A stretch of 64,000 nt of DNA from Aporrectodea caliginosa (GCA_020284085.1 JACEVL010000034.1:1087501-1151500); one strand, 5' to 3'. Shown: positions 11,891-22,890, counted from the stretch's first letter. Notes: a model not told the origin generated them from the letters alone. Program-made: numbers and translations.

Positions 11891-12195
11891 TAAAAAACAA
11901 ACGATAGGCAGCAGGAACGTTTAACGAATCAGTAATCGCGTGTTATGCGATACCATTGAAAATGATGACATTCGTGAATATGTCTGTGTGTTCTTTTACT
12001 TCTGTAACAAAACAGGCGAAATGCTGTAGGTGAACAGTAACAGTTGTCAGTATGACTAGGCCTACTTGAAATAATTTTAACTACATATAATTACACATAA
12101 GTTGCGTACTTGTCAGCATATTTTTAGTAAACGAAAATTGAATGCTTGAGTTATGGTTGGGTCTGTTAGTATATATATTTATATAACATTCGTAT
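11811..12195 (+). repeat. direct repeat copy 2: LINE 3' end plus flank
   Basis: Second copy of the 10741-11125 segment. After this the sequence is unique again. Confidence 0.9.
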
Positions 12196-13060
12196 GATAA
12201 AGTTCATCGAATTTTTCGGGAAGGGTGAAGTTGTGTGCCCTTTGCCGAAAGATCTATAATGGCTCTCGCTGCTGCAGTGGTTAGAGGCCAAAGAAGACGT
12301 GAAGCTTGTTGCCCTAGACTGCACTGAACAGAGCCGCATCTGCCGAAAAAAAATTAAAATTTGTATCGCTTAAATGTAGCCGTCACTTAGTTGTTACTAG
12401 GCCTACGTACAGAGGCTATTCTACGTATAGCACAATCATATTGATGAAAATTATAATTATGGCTACAACGACGACACTGATGGTAACGTCGACGATAATT
12501 ATGAGGCTGGCATTCAAATGACAAAAATTCCCAGTCTCTATAAAAATAAGAGAATCTTTTATGTTTAAAAATTTATCATAAACTGTCTGTTCAGCCTTTA
12601 GAAACAGAGGCCTTAGCAGTGTATATATAGCTGTGTTATTCAGATAGCGTTTACAGATCGACTGAAGTTTTGGAAGTGGTTTTCGAATCATAAGACGGAG
12701 GAGAATCGGTCGGCAAGTCTCCGTCGCCTGAGCGGAAAACATCGAGCAACAAGTTCAGCGACAGGAATAGAAATACGTCAGTTGGCATAGCCTGCTATCT
12801 CAGGTAGGAAATTTAAGTAGGCCCTAGACTAATCATTTGACGAGTGTTTCAATGTTTCTTTGGCGTGTAAGCGATTGGGCCTAATATCAGTAGAGAAAAC
12901 CGATGAAATATAATAAACAGTTTCAAAAGTCTATCTTAATATAGCCTAATTATGCAGTCAATAGCTCTGAACTAACGGCATAAAACTACATAGAAACCCG
13001 CATATAAACCTTCATCGTGTCTCTACCTGTTGCTCTAGTTACAAATTTTGGCCTTAACAC
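12196..13060. other. non-coding stretch
   Basis: No recognisable gene. Contains TAGGCCTA at 12398 and a TAGGCCCTA variant near 12820. Confidence 0.4.
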
Positions 13061-13068
13061 ATCATGCG

Positions 13069-13073
13069 GCATA

Positions 13074-13157
<84 letters not shown>

Positions 13158-13159
13158 CA

Positions 13160-13199
<40 letters not shown>

Positions 13200-13205
13200 G
13201 TGGTG
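13069..13205. repeat. ATG trinucleotide microsatellite
   Basis: Almost pure (ATG)n with one GCAG interruption, running into GGT repeats. The poly-Met, poly-Asp and poly-His frames are artefacts. Confidence 0.95.
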
Positions 13206-13624
13206 GTGCAGTGGTGGTGGTGGAGGTGTATTGGCGGCTGTCATCTATTTCAGCCATAAAACTTGATCTACAGTCCCATCTCATGAGATCTAGGTAGCAC
13301 TCAGACTAATCTGATTCTAGACTTAATTTTTCAGCCCGTGTAAGTCGATATTGCGACAAAGCGGAAATATCTGACGGGTATTCGGTGTATAAGTTACAAT
13401 TAAATTTTGTTGAAATAGATTAGCTTCTACTAAACTAAATAAAACTTAATTAAAATGTGAACGGTGGTAAACTGTGTATTGCAGGCAAAACTGTAGGCTA
13501 ATTCCGTTTTAATCTCTACTGGTTTTAACAAGGATAACGGTTATTCCGAGGGTGTTCATCGTCTGAATACGAAGACATGAGGGTCGTACCTTTCTCACTG
13601 AAGCTGAGTCGATTAACTCCTCAT

Positions 13625-13695
13625 TATTGAGCGCCTCTGAGTTGTCCTCTGGAAGGGGCGTTATATAAATTTACGAATGAATGAATGAATTGTAT
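13625..13695 (+). mobile_element. L2-like retroposon 3' end with ATGA tail
   Basis: 'gcgcctctgagttgtcctct', then 'ggcgttatataaatttacga' and (ATGA)n. The same 3' end recurs through the window. Confidence 0.7.
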
Positions 13696-13719
13696 TTTGT
13701 TGTATTTAAAGATCTATAG

Positions 13720-13950
13720 AGCGTCTCATTGGGACACGGTTGTGTAGCGGCATGTTCTGTGAATTGTAACCGGAGAGTCGCAGCCTCGCAGGTTCGAATC
13801 TACCTCAAGCCACTGTGTAGCGACCTTGGACAAGTTGCTCACGTGCAATATTGAAGGCAACGGGAAACCACCTCACTCATCTCATCCCCGGGTGGCACGA
13901 AAGCCAAAGTACCTTCCTTCAGGCTGAGAACTCATCATCATCAAAGAGTC
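13720..13950 (+). mobile_element. tRNA-derived SINE
   Basis: The head has a pol III B-box-like 'ggttcgaatc' at about 13791 and an A-box-like 'ttgtgtagcggcatg'. The body contains 'aaggcaacgggaaaccacct' and 'gggtggcacgaaagccaaag', ending in a CATCAT run. Close relatives lie at 57095-57310 (+) and, in part, 22425-22640 (-). Confidence 0.75.
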
Positions 13951-14284
13951 TTCAGTAGGGCGAACTGTTCAGAAGCGAATCCAGTGCGCGAGGCCCCGAT
14001 AGAAGAAGCAGGCTTTGAGAAAGGCAAAAGTGGAAGATAGAATTGTAGATCCGAGCAGATGGAGAAAGCGCATTCCAAAGAGAGGGACCAATTGAAGCAA
14101 AGGATCGGGATTGAGCCAAAGCTGTTCTAGTACGGGGAACCAGAAGATCGAGGCTATTAATTTTGAGGAGCGAAGTGGACGGTGTGACGAAGCTAAGTGA
14201 GTCTGGAGCATTAGGCCTACGTCAACTAGATATTTCGAGGCAAGACACGCTGGGCCTTGAAGATCAGAATGTGGATTTGAACTG

Positions 14285-14440
14285 AATGCAAGCGGGGATA
14301 GGAAGCCCCAGCCAACCATGGCAATGAAGAATAGACTTAAGCACCTTGTGAAACGGAGTGGTGTTGGATCATGGTAGCAGGCGCATGTCCAAGGGGAGTT
14401 CGTTCCAACAATCAACGTAGAAATGTTTCCTTAGATTTTT
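14285..14440 (-). pseudogene. CR1/L2 LINE C-terminus relic (duplicate of 6400-6631)
   Basis: Paralogous to the relic before serpin A, with the same 'gaagccccagcc..aaccatggca' text, and disrupted. Confidence 0.55.
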
Positions 14441-14546
14441 ACGAGTAGTCTATTGCAAGCGAGTCCATTAATGTGGATCCTCTCTAGTTCACATGGATTC
14501 TTACATTGAACCAACTTGTATAGCCTAATATCTTAGCTGTACAATA

Positions 14547-15296
14547 GATTTACGTTCGAAACCGCGCTCGCCAATAAGCGATCGTCAAAACGCGATCACA
14601 AAATAGCGATGCAAAAACAGCGAGTGCATAGAATAGACTCAATAGAGGTCATCAAAACAGCGATGTCCATGACAACTGTCATCAATCCAGTTTCTATTTA
14701 CGCAAGTAGGCCCTTTTATTTTCATCAATCCAACTTCTACTTTCACAAAAAATATTTTCTTCAATCCAACTTCGATTTTTAAAAAAATATTTCAGGAATC
14801 CAACTTTTATTTCTGGAAGAATTTTTCATCAATCCAATTTCTATTTATGCAAGAATTGATTTCATCAATCCAACGTCTATTGAAGCAAGATTTTTTCATC
14901 AGTGTCCAACTTCTCTTTTAACAAAAATTATTTTCGTCATTCCAACATCTATTTGAGCAAAGATTTCATCAATCCAACTTCCATTTGAGCGTAATTACAA
15001 GGGCGAATAATTTAGAACGCTGATAATTCACCACAGTTCTTGTGATAAAACAAACTTCACTTATAAACTGAAATTCATATGCGTTTACATAAGTCTCTAT
15101 TTGTCCGATAACGGGCCTACAATCCTCACATTTTCCAAAGCGATATTGTAAAATACCTGATACCTGCAGAGATCTAGCTGTTTCTACACTAACCGAATTT
15201 AATCGCTGTTTTATGCATTCGTTGTTTTTACGTCGCTGTTTTGTGATCGAGCTTATGACGATCGCTGTTTTGTGATCGCTGTTTTGAACGTAGACC
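14547..15296. mobile_element. 750-bp non-autonomous element with internal minisatellite
   Basis: Flanked by the 8-bp direct repeat GTACAATA (14539-14546 and 15297-15304). The ends are imperfect inverted repeats: left GATTTACGTTCGAAACCGCG, right (reverse) GGTCTACGTTCAAAACAGCG. The interior has about nine units of 'catcaatccaacttctattt' plus spacer. The paralogous site before serpin A (6698-6716) is empty, which proves an insertion after the duplication. Confidence 0.85.
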
Positions 15297-15420
15297 GTAC
15301 AATAGCAGTTAGTAGTTACGATTTGAAACAAATGAAATACTCACAAAATTTATCATAAGATAGCAACAATAAAGTCTAGCGGTAATTAATGTTTTTTTCA
15401 TTTTGCAACTTTTCAGAAAA

Positions 15421-16602
15421 ATGACCAGCATTTGGTTCCTCTTATCGACTGTTGGTCTCTTCTTGACCACAGCCAATTCCCAGGATATGTCACAACAAGC
15501 CAAAGCTATCTACAACAGTCAACTGAAGGCTGTTTCGGACATTTTGTGGAAGAAATTTGAGGCTGAAATAAGTTACGGTGCCAACGCTCTGCTCCTTACT
15601 GTTCCATCTTTGATGGACGTAGTTTATGTCATCTACAAGTCAATGGACGAAGCATCTAAGCGAGAAGTCAGAAGAGTACTGCCTCTACTTGAGGCTAGTG
15701 AATCAAGTCTTACAGCAGCTACTGCTTACGAATTGACCAGGGCGTTATCATATGAGGTGAGATTAAAGACGATTTTTTACGGAAATGCGGTAGCAGTGTC
15801 CAAAAGAATGTCCTATCTTTTTCAGTTCGCTACACTTGTACTTCCAACTAGCGGTTTCGATCCAGCTGTGGACTATACAGAAGATCTACCGAGCTTTAAT
15901 CGCGTCTCCTGTTTAGGGAGATACTGTCCTATTCGGCAGATTCTGTCCAGTAATCCACCATTTGCGTTTGTCACGTTGGCCAATTTGAAAATAAATTCTC
16001 TTGCGGGATTCCAGTGGCTTTCTGAAGTCAGTTTTGCCCGCTCGGAAACGTCATCAGCACGTGCTATCGCCGCGAGAGGTTACACGACCTACGACTACGC
16101 GGAATTCAGTTATACAAGGCTAAACGGCTGCACTGGTAGAGTCCTTCGTTTCCCCTACCGGCGGAATCTCAACCTGTTTTTTGTTATTCCATCGACCGAA
16201 ATGATGTGCAGTACATCAGAAGACTTATGGATGAATGTTCAGAATGTGAGTCTCAATAGTCTGCAATTTGTACGTCAAACCATGTTTGTGAGCATTCCGC
16301 TTTTCGTGGCTTCCGTGCAAATCGACTGGAGGTTGAAACTGAGAGGAACGCCTTTTGCAAAGGCCTTCGATCAAACATCTTCCATAATGTACAATGCGTC
16401 GGCCTTCCAAACAGCGGAAGTCATCTTCGATCCTTATGAGGTTCAGGTTACTCAGACCATACCAATGCCCCCTACCAGCGGAGGAATTCCAACTTTTCTC
16501 GCCGAACGTCCATTTTTCTTCGCTCTCTATCACAATTTGAGCCCTCAACCGATTGTTGCTGGCCTCATCAACAATCCGTGGTGTGGCTATAGTTGCGGCT
16601 AA
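15421..16602 (+). CDS. secreted serpin-like protein B
   Basis: A 393-residue paralogue of serpin A with the same length, signal peptide and terminal WCGYSCG. Serpin segments AFVTLANLKINSLAGFQW, VSIPLFVASVQIDWRLKLRG and RPFFFALYHNLSPQPIVAGL are conserved. Substitutions concentrate in exposed parts and in the reactive-loop region, which reads DPYEVQVTQTIPMPPTSGG instead of A's SPYDVQFTQNPPMPPTSGG. The hinge is again proline-rich, so an inhibitory mechanism is doubtful. The ATG follows 'cttttcagaaa', consistent with an intron in the 5' leader. Both copies are intact, so both are likely functional. A storage, hormone-carrier, defence or reproductive role would be guesswork. Confidence 0.85.
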   Translation: MTSIWFLLSTVGLFLTTANSQDMSQQAKAIYNSQLKAVSDILWKKFEAEISYGANALLLTVPSLMDVVYVIYKSMDEASKREVRRVLPLLEASESSLTAATAYELTRALSYEVRLKTIFYGNAVAVSKRMSYLFQFATLVLPTSGFDPAVDYTEDLPSFNRVSCLGRYCPIRQILSSNPPFAFVTLANLKINSLAGFQWLSEVSFARSETSSARAIAARGYTTYDYAEFSYTRLNGCTGRVLRFPYRRNLNLFFVIPSTEMMCSTSEDLWMNVQNVSLNSLQFVRQTMFVSIPLFVASVQIDWRLKLRGTPFAKAFDQTSSIMYNASAFQTAEVIFDPYEVQVTQTIPMPPTSGGIPTFLAERPFFFALYHNLSPQPIVAGLINNPWCGYSCG

Positions 16603-16689
16603 AATTAATAGTAGGCCTACGTGAGTCCTATCTGATGCCTCTGAAAATGCTGACATAATATTAGTAGCCTAGTTCTAAAGTGATGCCCT

Positions 16690-17370
16690 GAATTTCAGGC
16701 GAGGATGCTGAAGGATTGCCGGTGTTGGAGAACTCTAATTTAAGACGATCTACGTGTAAGTCTTATTTAATTAGTTCACTTTCAAAATTAATTTTAACCA
16801 CCTGTTGGACAATAATAAACTCTCAATGGCACATGTTGAAGAACTTTCGGTGTTGGACAACTTTAATTTGAGACGATCTAAGTCTTATTTAATTAGTTCA
16901 CCTTTTTAATTAATGGCACATGTTGAAGAACTTTCGGTGTTGGAGAACTTTAATTTAAGACGATCTAAGTCTTATTTAATTAGTTCACTTTTTAAATTAA
17001 TTTTTACCACCTGTTGGACAATAAATAAACTCTCAATGGCACATGTTGAAGAACTTTCGGTGTTGGACAACTTTAATTTGAGACGATCTAAGTCTTATTT
17101 AATTAGTTCACCTTTTTAATTAATGGCACATGTTGAAGAACTTTCGGTGTTGGAGAACTTTAATTTAAGATGATCGAAGTCTTATTTAATTATTTCACAA
17201 TGTCATAAATTTTAACCACCTGCTGGATAATAAATAAACTCTTAATGGCACATGTTGAAGAACTTCCAGTGTTGGAGAACTTTATTTTACGACGATATAA
17301 TCATATAAGTCTTATTTAATTGTTTCACCTTTTAATTAATTTTAACCACCTGTTGGATAATTAAAAAAAC
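16690..17370 (+). repeat. satellite downstream of serpin B
   Basis: Units start near 16828, 16915, 17038, 17125 and 17247, so spacings alternate at about 87 and 122 bp and give a ~210-bp higher-order period. Serpin A has one such period and serpin B has two. Confidence 0.85.
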
Positions 17371-17499
17371 TCTCATTGATACATTTAAAGGCGATATTCC
17401 TCGGGCTGAGGAGGGATGTCTATATTCAAACGCCCATCTAATGTGATCTACTGACTTCTATTATAGCGCCTTTCTCGAAGTGCACATAGGTCCACCGAT

Positions 17500-18010
17500 G
17501 GTCGCTTCATATGAAAAAGCCCGGTAAAAATCTGATGGTAAGGGGCACAAAAGGTAAATATCTGAAGGGTAAGATGCACAAAGGTAAAATTTATATTTAA
17601 AATTTATATTTATTTTCTGATGGGTAACAGAAACCATGGATAACTATCTGACGGGTAAAAGGACCCAAAGGTAAACGTTGGATAAGAGAAACCAAAGATA
17701 AGTATCTAATTTATTATTGTTAAAAGGGGTGACCCTAATTAAGCGGGGTTTGTGCCCCTTTTGGGGTCTCCTCTATTCCCTAGCCAATACACCGATATGT
17801 GATATATTCAAGTTATAATTGTTGTTAATTGTAATATGCATTGTGCTTCTGGAAATAACAAGTTGTCAGTTGTCAGTTGTCAGTTAATGGGTCAGAGGAA
17901 CTCAAGGTGAATATCTCATAGATAAGAGGAACCAAAGATAAATATCTAATTGGTAAGAGGAACCATGCAAAGGCAAATATCTGACGTGTAAGAGTAACCA
18001 AAGATGAATA
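17500..18010 (+). repeat. degenerate 'ggtaaatatctg' minisatellite with inserted block
   Basis: As after serpin A, but interrupted at about 17705-17890 by unrelated AT-rich sequence containing 'aaaaggggtgaccc' and a triplicated 'agttgtc'. Confidence 0.7.
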
Positions 18011-18339
18011 TATCTGAAGGCGAACTATACGATATTTGGCTCTTCGAGTATTTTTGCTTTGGACGCTGTAGCAGAATTCTCTGTAGGCCCTATATTACCC
18101 TATTACCAAATCGATTCGAGTTTCAGATGCTTCATCATTTAGTGCACGTTTACAAAGTTTTCCCTCGGACAAGTTTTTCTTGGTTCAAAGGATGACTCAC
18201 CGCCAATTATCGATGCACCAAAGAAAAGCACTGTACGGACTACCATTATGTCCCCGGAGATGCTTTTAAAACGTGCTATACGAATTCTCATGCAAATATA
18301 CAGAGTGATAGAGAAGTTTTGATACAGAGAAGCTTCGCA

Positions 18340-18955
18340 GAGCAAGCTCTCTAATAAGTATTTAATTTTACGTCTTCATTTAACTAAACAACCGCTTAAG
18401 AACTTTCATGTCCCTTCCAGCATTTTCCATGGCAATTAATACTACCATTTGCCTGTATGCGAGTCCCATTTGAGAACATTGGTTCTATCCTATATCGGCT
18501 ACATGCTGGCATCGAAGTCATTTAAGCTATTATAGCGTTGCATAATTGTCCACTGGGTCTTTCATGTCCCTTCAAGCATTTTCCATGGCAAAGGTCTGTC
18601 TGAGGTCTGTGATTGTATTTTTGCATCGAACGCGTGTTATTGATTTGAAATGAATATTGCATTCCTACCGTGTGTAATTGAAAGCGTTTGGAATAGGCAC
18701 CGAATACGGTAGGGCCTTAGATCGCGCAGGCTATTTGCAGGTGCGCCGAGACACCTGTTTGCAATTGTCAACCTCTGTATCGTTTTCTGTGGTAGAGATC
18801 TACGTTATCTCGGAATGGGTCTATTAGCGCAATTCCGTTACTCGCCCACATGTCAACACAGGCGTCGATCCAAACGGGTCAATGGGACATCTGTTCCGCG
18901 CAATATTTAGGGTGAAGGAACAATCCAATAGATGCAATATTTCTGTTTCTCCTGT
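18340..18955. other. non-coding stretch with a short direct repeat
   Basis: 'tttcatgtcccttc..agcattttccatggca' occurs twice, at about 18398 and 18560. Nothing else recognised. Confidence 0.45.
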
Positions 18956-18959
18956 AGCA

Positions 18960-19070
18960 GAAGTATAAATAAATAAATACATAAATAAATAGTACTATTT
19001 AATTAATTCATTCCGAAAATTTATATAGCGCCCCTTAAAGGAGCATACTCAGAATCATTCATTCATACAT
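18960..19070 (-). mobile_element. L2-like retroposon 3' end, minus orientation
   Basis: Read on the minus strand: 'aaggggcgctatataaattt' followed by an A/T-rich tail. Confidence 0.6.
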
Positions 19071-19340
19071 ACATACATGCAATCATATATGTGTGTATGT
19101 ATGCATGTATGTATGTATGAAGTAATTCATCAGGCTCTAAGAAACTATCCGAAGAGATTTTTCGTTATTATTATTTTGTCAGGAACTTAAAAAGCGCTGT
19201 AGTTAAGTCCACATACACATACATGCATACTTATATGCATAGGGCCTACATACACATATACACACACATATATATATATACAAATATTCATACATACATA
19301 GGCCTACATAAATACACACATACATACATAGATGTGTCCT
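19070..19340. repeat. ATAC / TATG microsatellites
   Basis: Blocks of (CATA)n, (TATG)n and (TA)n with unique sequence between them. Confidence 0.8.
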
Positions 19341-19550
19341 CCCAATGTGCATAACGTATCGACGCCAATTCTGAACGACCTTATTACGGCCAATGATCGG
19401 AACTCCTTTCGAGCAAATTATGTCCGCATTGACTCCAAGCGATTTCCTTATTTAAAAGAACCTTCTGAACAACCGAGGCACTGAACGAACAGTTTTGGTT
19501 GTCGTTGCCTTCTGGTTGTCGTTGTCAAATCCCTTGTTACAAATTCCGCC

Positions 19551-21308
19551 ATGGTTGCGTCTTGGAGCCGTGTTTCCGTTTCTGGGCTCATCTTTGTCGG
19601 CGCCGTCACGATAGCTACCGGTTGCTTCATGGCCGACTGTCCAAGAGGAGGAAAGCGATCGGAGTTAGAGACGTTTGCCAACCTTCCCATCAGACAGGTA
19701 AGGTCTTTGACGATCGAGGTCGTCACATACCTCAAGGTGAGTGCTGGATAAATGGCTGTTAGATAACATTTTCATAGTAATTGTAAATTTGCATAGATAT
19801 CATTTTCATAGTAATCGGAAATGTACTTAGATAGCTCCACTTAAACTCATCAAAGACGCTCCCGACCTATCGTGTTGTGTGCAACTGATTAGCATCTGAC
19901 TTACACTATGATCATCAAAGTCTACCGAAGTATTCGTTGAAGAAGCTCTGACTAAAGTCGAGCAATCAGGCCTTTCGAGTAAATTGTCCAGCTGCGTGGA
20001 ATCGCCTTTCGGCACCTATTCAGGAACTTTACAGTGTTCACGCTTTAAAAGTCAATTGAAATTCTATGCACTGTATATAAATACTTAGAGTACTTGGGCC
20101 GACAATTGACACTGCAGAGCACTCTCGAAGTAGTTCGATAGTTTATACGGTGCTACATTAGGCCTATTATCTTGTCTTCTACAGTAGGCCTAGTGGCCTA
20201 CATGTATTTAGATATCATTGACATTTTTGAGGGGCCATTGACTTGGTCCAAACCATTGTCTGCTAGCGTTAAGCGCACAAACTTTGAACTCAAACTGGAT
20301 ATTACGATGAAAATAATCGGCAAGGGGAAAAGTAGAAAACGAGAGAAATATGAAACAGAAAAGTTGCGAAAGCGTGCGGCAGCCATAGCTCAGAAATAAT
20401 TAGCCTATAGACAAACCTGCCGGAAAAAACAAAAAAGTTATCAGAGTTTGGTTCTGAGAAGTGACGTTGAAACTGGTTTCAAAGCCAGTTTCAGAACAAA
20501 CTGGAAATGTAATTGCAATATTTTTATATATTACGCGTAAATATGTCCTATAGGCCTAATTATTTACTTCGCCACTTCTGCGTCGTAATATAATGTAAAT
20601 CTTCAATATTTCTGAGCGTCACACAAAACCCATGTCAGAGATGATATCATACACTGGCGCTCTATCAAAGCAAGTCCATAATAGCCAGTTTGCTTGGTCC
20701 GTTCCGGTGTCAGGTCAGAATTTGGGGGGGGGGGTCAAACCGCAGAGATGATACGGTGGAAAGCGATGATGATGGAGGTCACGGGGTTGCGCAGGAGTAG
20801 GTAGATTCAGAATCCGGAACCGTCTTGGTTAGATAACCTTTATAGATTACCTCCATGGGTTACCTGTATAGTTACCTCTATGGGTTACCTTCATAGGTTG
20901 CCTTCATGGGTTACCTTTAAAGGTTGCCTTTATAGGTTGTCTCCATGGGTTACATTTATAGGTTGCCTTTATGAGTCACCTTTAAAGGTTGCCCTTATGG
21001 GTTACCTTTATGTGTTACCTTTATAGATTGCCTTATTGGTTATCGTTATAGGTTACCTTTATGGGTTACCTCTGTATTGTTCTATCGTTTCTCGGTTCAG
21101 TGCCTGTCCTGTGGACCGAAGAAGCTGGGCAACTGCGTCGCTGACAACATCTGCTGCGGGCGAGACATCGGTTGCTACATGGGAACAGCAGAGACGACGA
21201 CTTGCCTCCGAGAGAACTCGATTGCCATGCCTTGCCAACCGACGGGCAAGCCGTGTGGACTCGCGAATCGCGGAGTCTGCGTGGCGAGGGGAGTCTGCTG
21301 CACCGGAG
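19551..21308 (+). CDS. vasopressin/oxytocin-type neuropeptide-neurophysin precursor (exons 1-2; 3' exon not found)
   Basis: Exon 1 is 19551-19697. It encodes a 24-residue signal peptide (MVASW...TIATG), then CFMADCPRG followed by GKR, the amidation and dibasic cleavage site. It ends LPIRQ at a CAG/GTAAGG donor in phase 0. Exon 2 is 21101-21308, after acceptor ctcggttcag. It opens CLSCGPKKLGNC and includes NICCGRDIGCYMGTAE, MPCQPTGKPCG and GVCVARGVCC. That gives 12 of neurophysin's 14 cysteines in their normal spacing. The GTAGGC donor leaves phase 1, and the last exon should carry the final 'xxCxxDxxC' pair. I could not find it before 28 kb. The product is a secreted amidated cyclic nonapeptide hormone plus its carrier, stored in neurosecretory granules. 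The family call is very strong. Confidence 0.93.
19965..20095 (+). pseudogene. CR1/L2 LINE C-terminus relic in neuropeptide intron 1
   Basis: Reads NCPAAWNRLSAPIQELYSVH then ALKSQLKFYALYINT, the LINE 'AWNRLP..I......FK..LK' terminus, and ends near 'gtatataaatactta'. Confidence 0.7.
20830..21080 (+). repeat. degenerate ~16-bp minisatellite in neuropeptide intron
   Basis: Units alternate between 'ttataggttgcctt' and 'atgggttacctt' and stop about 20 bp before the exon 2 acceptor. Confidence 0.85.
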
Positions 21309-21354
21309 GTAGGCTAAACGCCGTCATAATATTAGACACGACCAGTGTTTCCGT

Positions 21355-21528
21355 TAACGCCCAAAATTAATGACCGTTTTTACGTCCGTAAAAAACGTCC
21401 AAATTTTTCGACGTGATAGCCGAAAGTAATGCGCTAGCTGCCCAGCGTTTCCCAAACTTTTTTGTCGAGGGAACCCTTCCCATCTTTATAATTTCTGGCG
21501 GAACCCCAATCTCAACTAAACGTATTTA
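21355..21528 (+). repeat. direct repeat, left copy (with hAT left end)
   Basis: 174 bp, matching 21994-22164. It includes the first ~85 bp of the hAT element that starts at 22079. Confidence 0.9.
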
Positions 21529-21993
21529 GGGGCCGCATAAATGACGTCGCGCAATTTGGGCCGATTTTGAACCCCCCCTCCTCCCCTCGTCACACTTCGT
21601 CACAAAGAGTAACACCCCTTCAAAAATGACGTCATAAAGCTCTGACCCCCCTTAAACCAAATTTCCATGGCGAAGCAAAATGCTCTTTCGTGGAACAAAT
21701 AGGGAGAGCATGCATATTTTAAAATCTAACGGTGACCAAATATTGAAATAATTAGAAAATGATTAATAATGGTGCCCATATACATTAAAATAATACAAAA
21801 AATAATTAAAATTTAATACTCACAATTAGTGCTGTTATTGTTAAAATTAAATTGTTGTTAATAGTGATATTTAATAACATAGACCTGGTGTGACCTCACA
21901 CTACTCAGACCCCCTCCCACCCCCATGTCCACAGAGTCACAAATTTCCGAGCCCCCCTCCCCCAGGTGCGTGATGTCATTTATGGACGGCCCC
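21529..21993. mobile_element. 465-bp MITE with GGGGCCG ends at a TA site
   Basis: The left end is GGGGCCGCATAAATGACGTC and the right end, reversed, is GGGGCCGTCCATAAATGACA. TA flanks both sides, so a TA target duplication (Tc1/mariner-like habit) is likely. It sits exactly at the junction of the two 173-bp direct repeats. No coding frame. AT-rich core flanked by C-rich runs. Confidence 0.75.
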
Positions 21994-22164
21994 TAACGCC
22001 CAAAATTAATGACCGTTTTTACGTCCGTAAAAAACGTCCAAATTTTTCGACGTGATAGCCGAAAGTAATGCGCTAGCCCAGCGTTTCCCAAACTTTTTTG
22101 TAGAGGGAACCCTTCCCATCTTTATCATTTCTGGCGGAACCCCAATCTCAACTAAACGTATTTA
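21994..22164 (+). repeat. direct repeat, right copy
   Basis: See 21355-21528. This copy runs on into the complete hAT element. Confidence 0.9.
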
Positions 22165-22424
22165 GGCATAAGTGGCGCCCGAGAAGCATAGTAGGCCTAA
22201 TGTTGGCTTAACTAGCAGTTTATATTTTAAAATTCATATCTTATATGAAAAATTAAGGTGCACTGTTTTTAAAACCACGACTCATGGAGCACGATATTGA
22301 GAGTAGGCCTACATGAAGTTTGAACGTGTACAGTGCTTTTGTTTCTTCTCAAGCAATTTTTTATCTTTGGCTTAATGTTAGATAGGCCTAGCTGGATTCT
22401 TTTCATTCATTCATTTAATTCATT

Positions 22425-22640
22425 TAAGATATTTATATAGCGCCCCTTCAAGATTTCTACTCAGAGGCGCTCCCGACTACAGCGCGGACACTGCAGAATC
22501 GGAGTTTCACGCCGAAGCGCATGAGCAATTGCGAGTGAAGGACTTGCCAAGGGTCCCTACGCGGCGGCTTGAGGTGGATTCGAACCTGCAACCCTCCGGC
22601 TGCAAGGCACCGAACATACCCCTACACCACCGCGCCCCAC
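22425..22640 (-). mobile_element. tRNA-derived SINE, minus orientation, inside hAT
   Basis: On the minus strand the head reads 'gcgcggtggtgtaggggtat' with B box 'ggttcgaatcc'. The body ends 'ggggcgctatataaatatct' with an AATG-type tail at about 22425-22400. Confidence 0.8.
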
Positions 22641-22644
22641 ATTC

Positions 22645-22890
22645 TTATGTCAAGTGCATCATTTAGTGGATTTCTAAATGTTGTTTTTGTTGCAGTAGGC
22701 CTATAATAATATTTGTCAAGTGCATAATTTAGTCGATTTCTAAATGTTGTTTTTGTTGCAGTATAATAATATTTGTCAAGTGCATCATGTAGGCGATTTC
22801 TAAATGTTGTTTTTGTTGCAGTAAGTTATTATAATATTATTTTGTCAAGTGCATTATTTAGTCGATTTCTAAATTATTTGCAGTATAATT
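22645..22890 (+). repeat. 66-bp tandem repeat, about 3.5 copies
   Basis: Unit 'gtcaagtgcatcatttagt..gatttctaaatgttgtttttgttgcagta'. The first copy contains TAGGCCTA where the second has plain TA. Confidence 0.85.

Larger units (their letters stand above)
13195..18330 (+). repeat. segmental duplication, copy 2 (carries serpin B)
   Basis: Homologous to 5990-9410 in the same orientation. It is longer because of a SINE region near 13270-13865, the insertion at 14547-15296, an extra satellite period after the serpin and a block at about 17705-17890. Confidence 0.85.
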
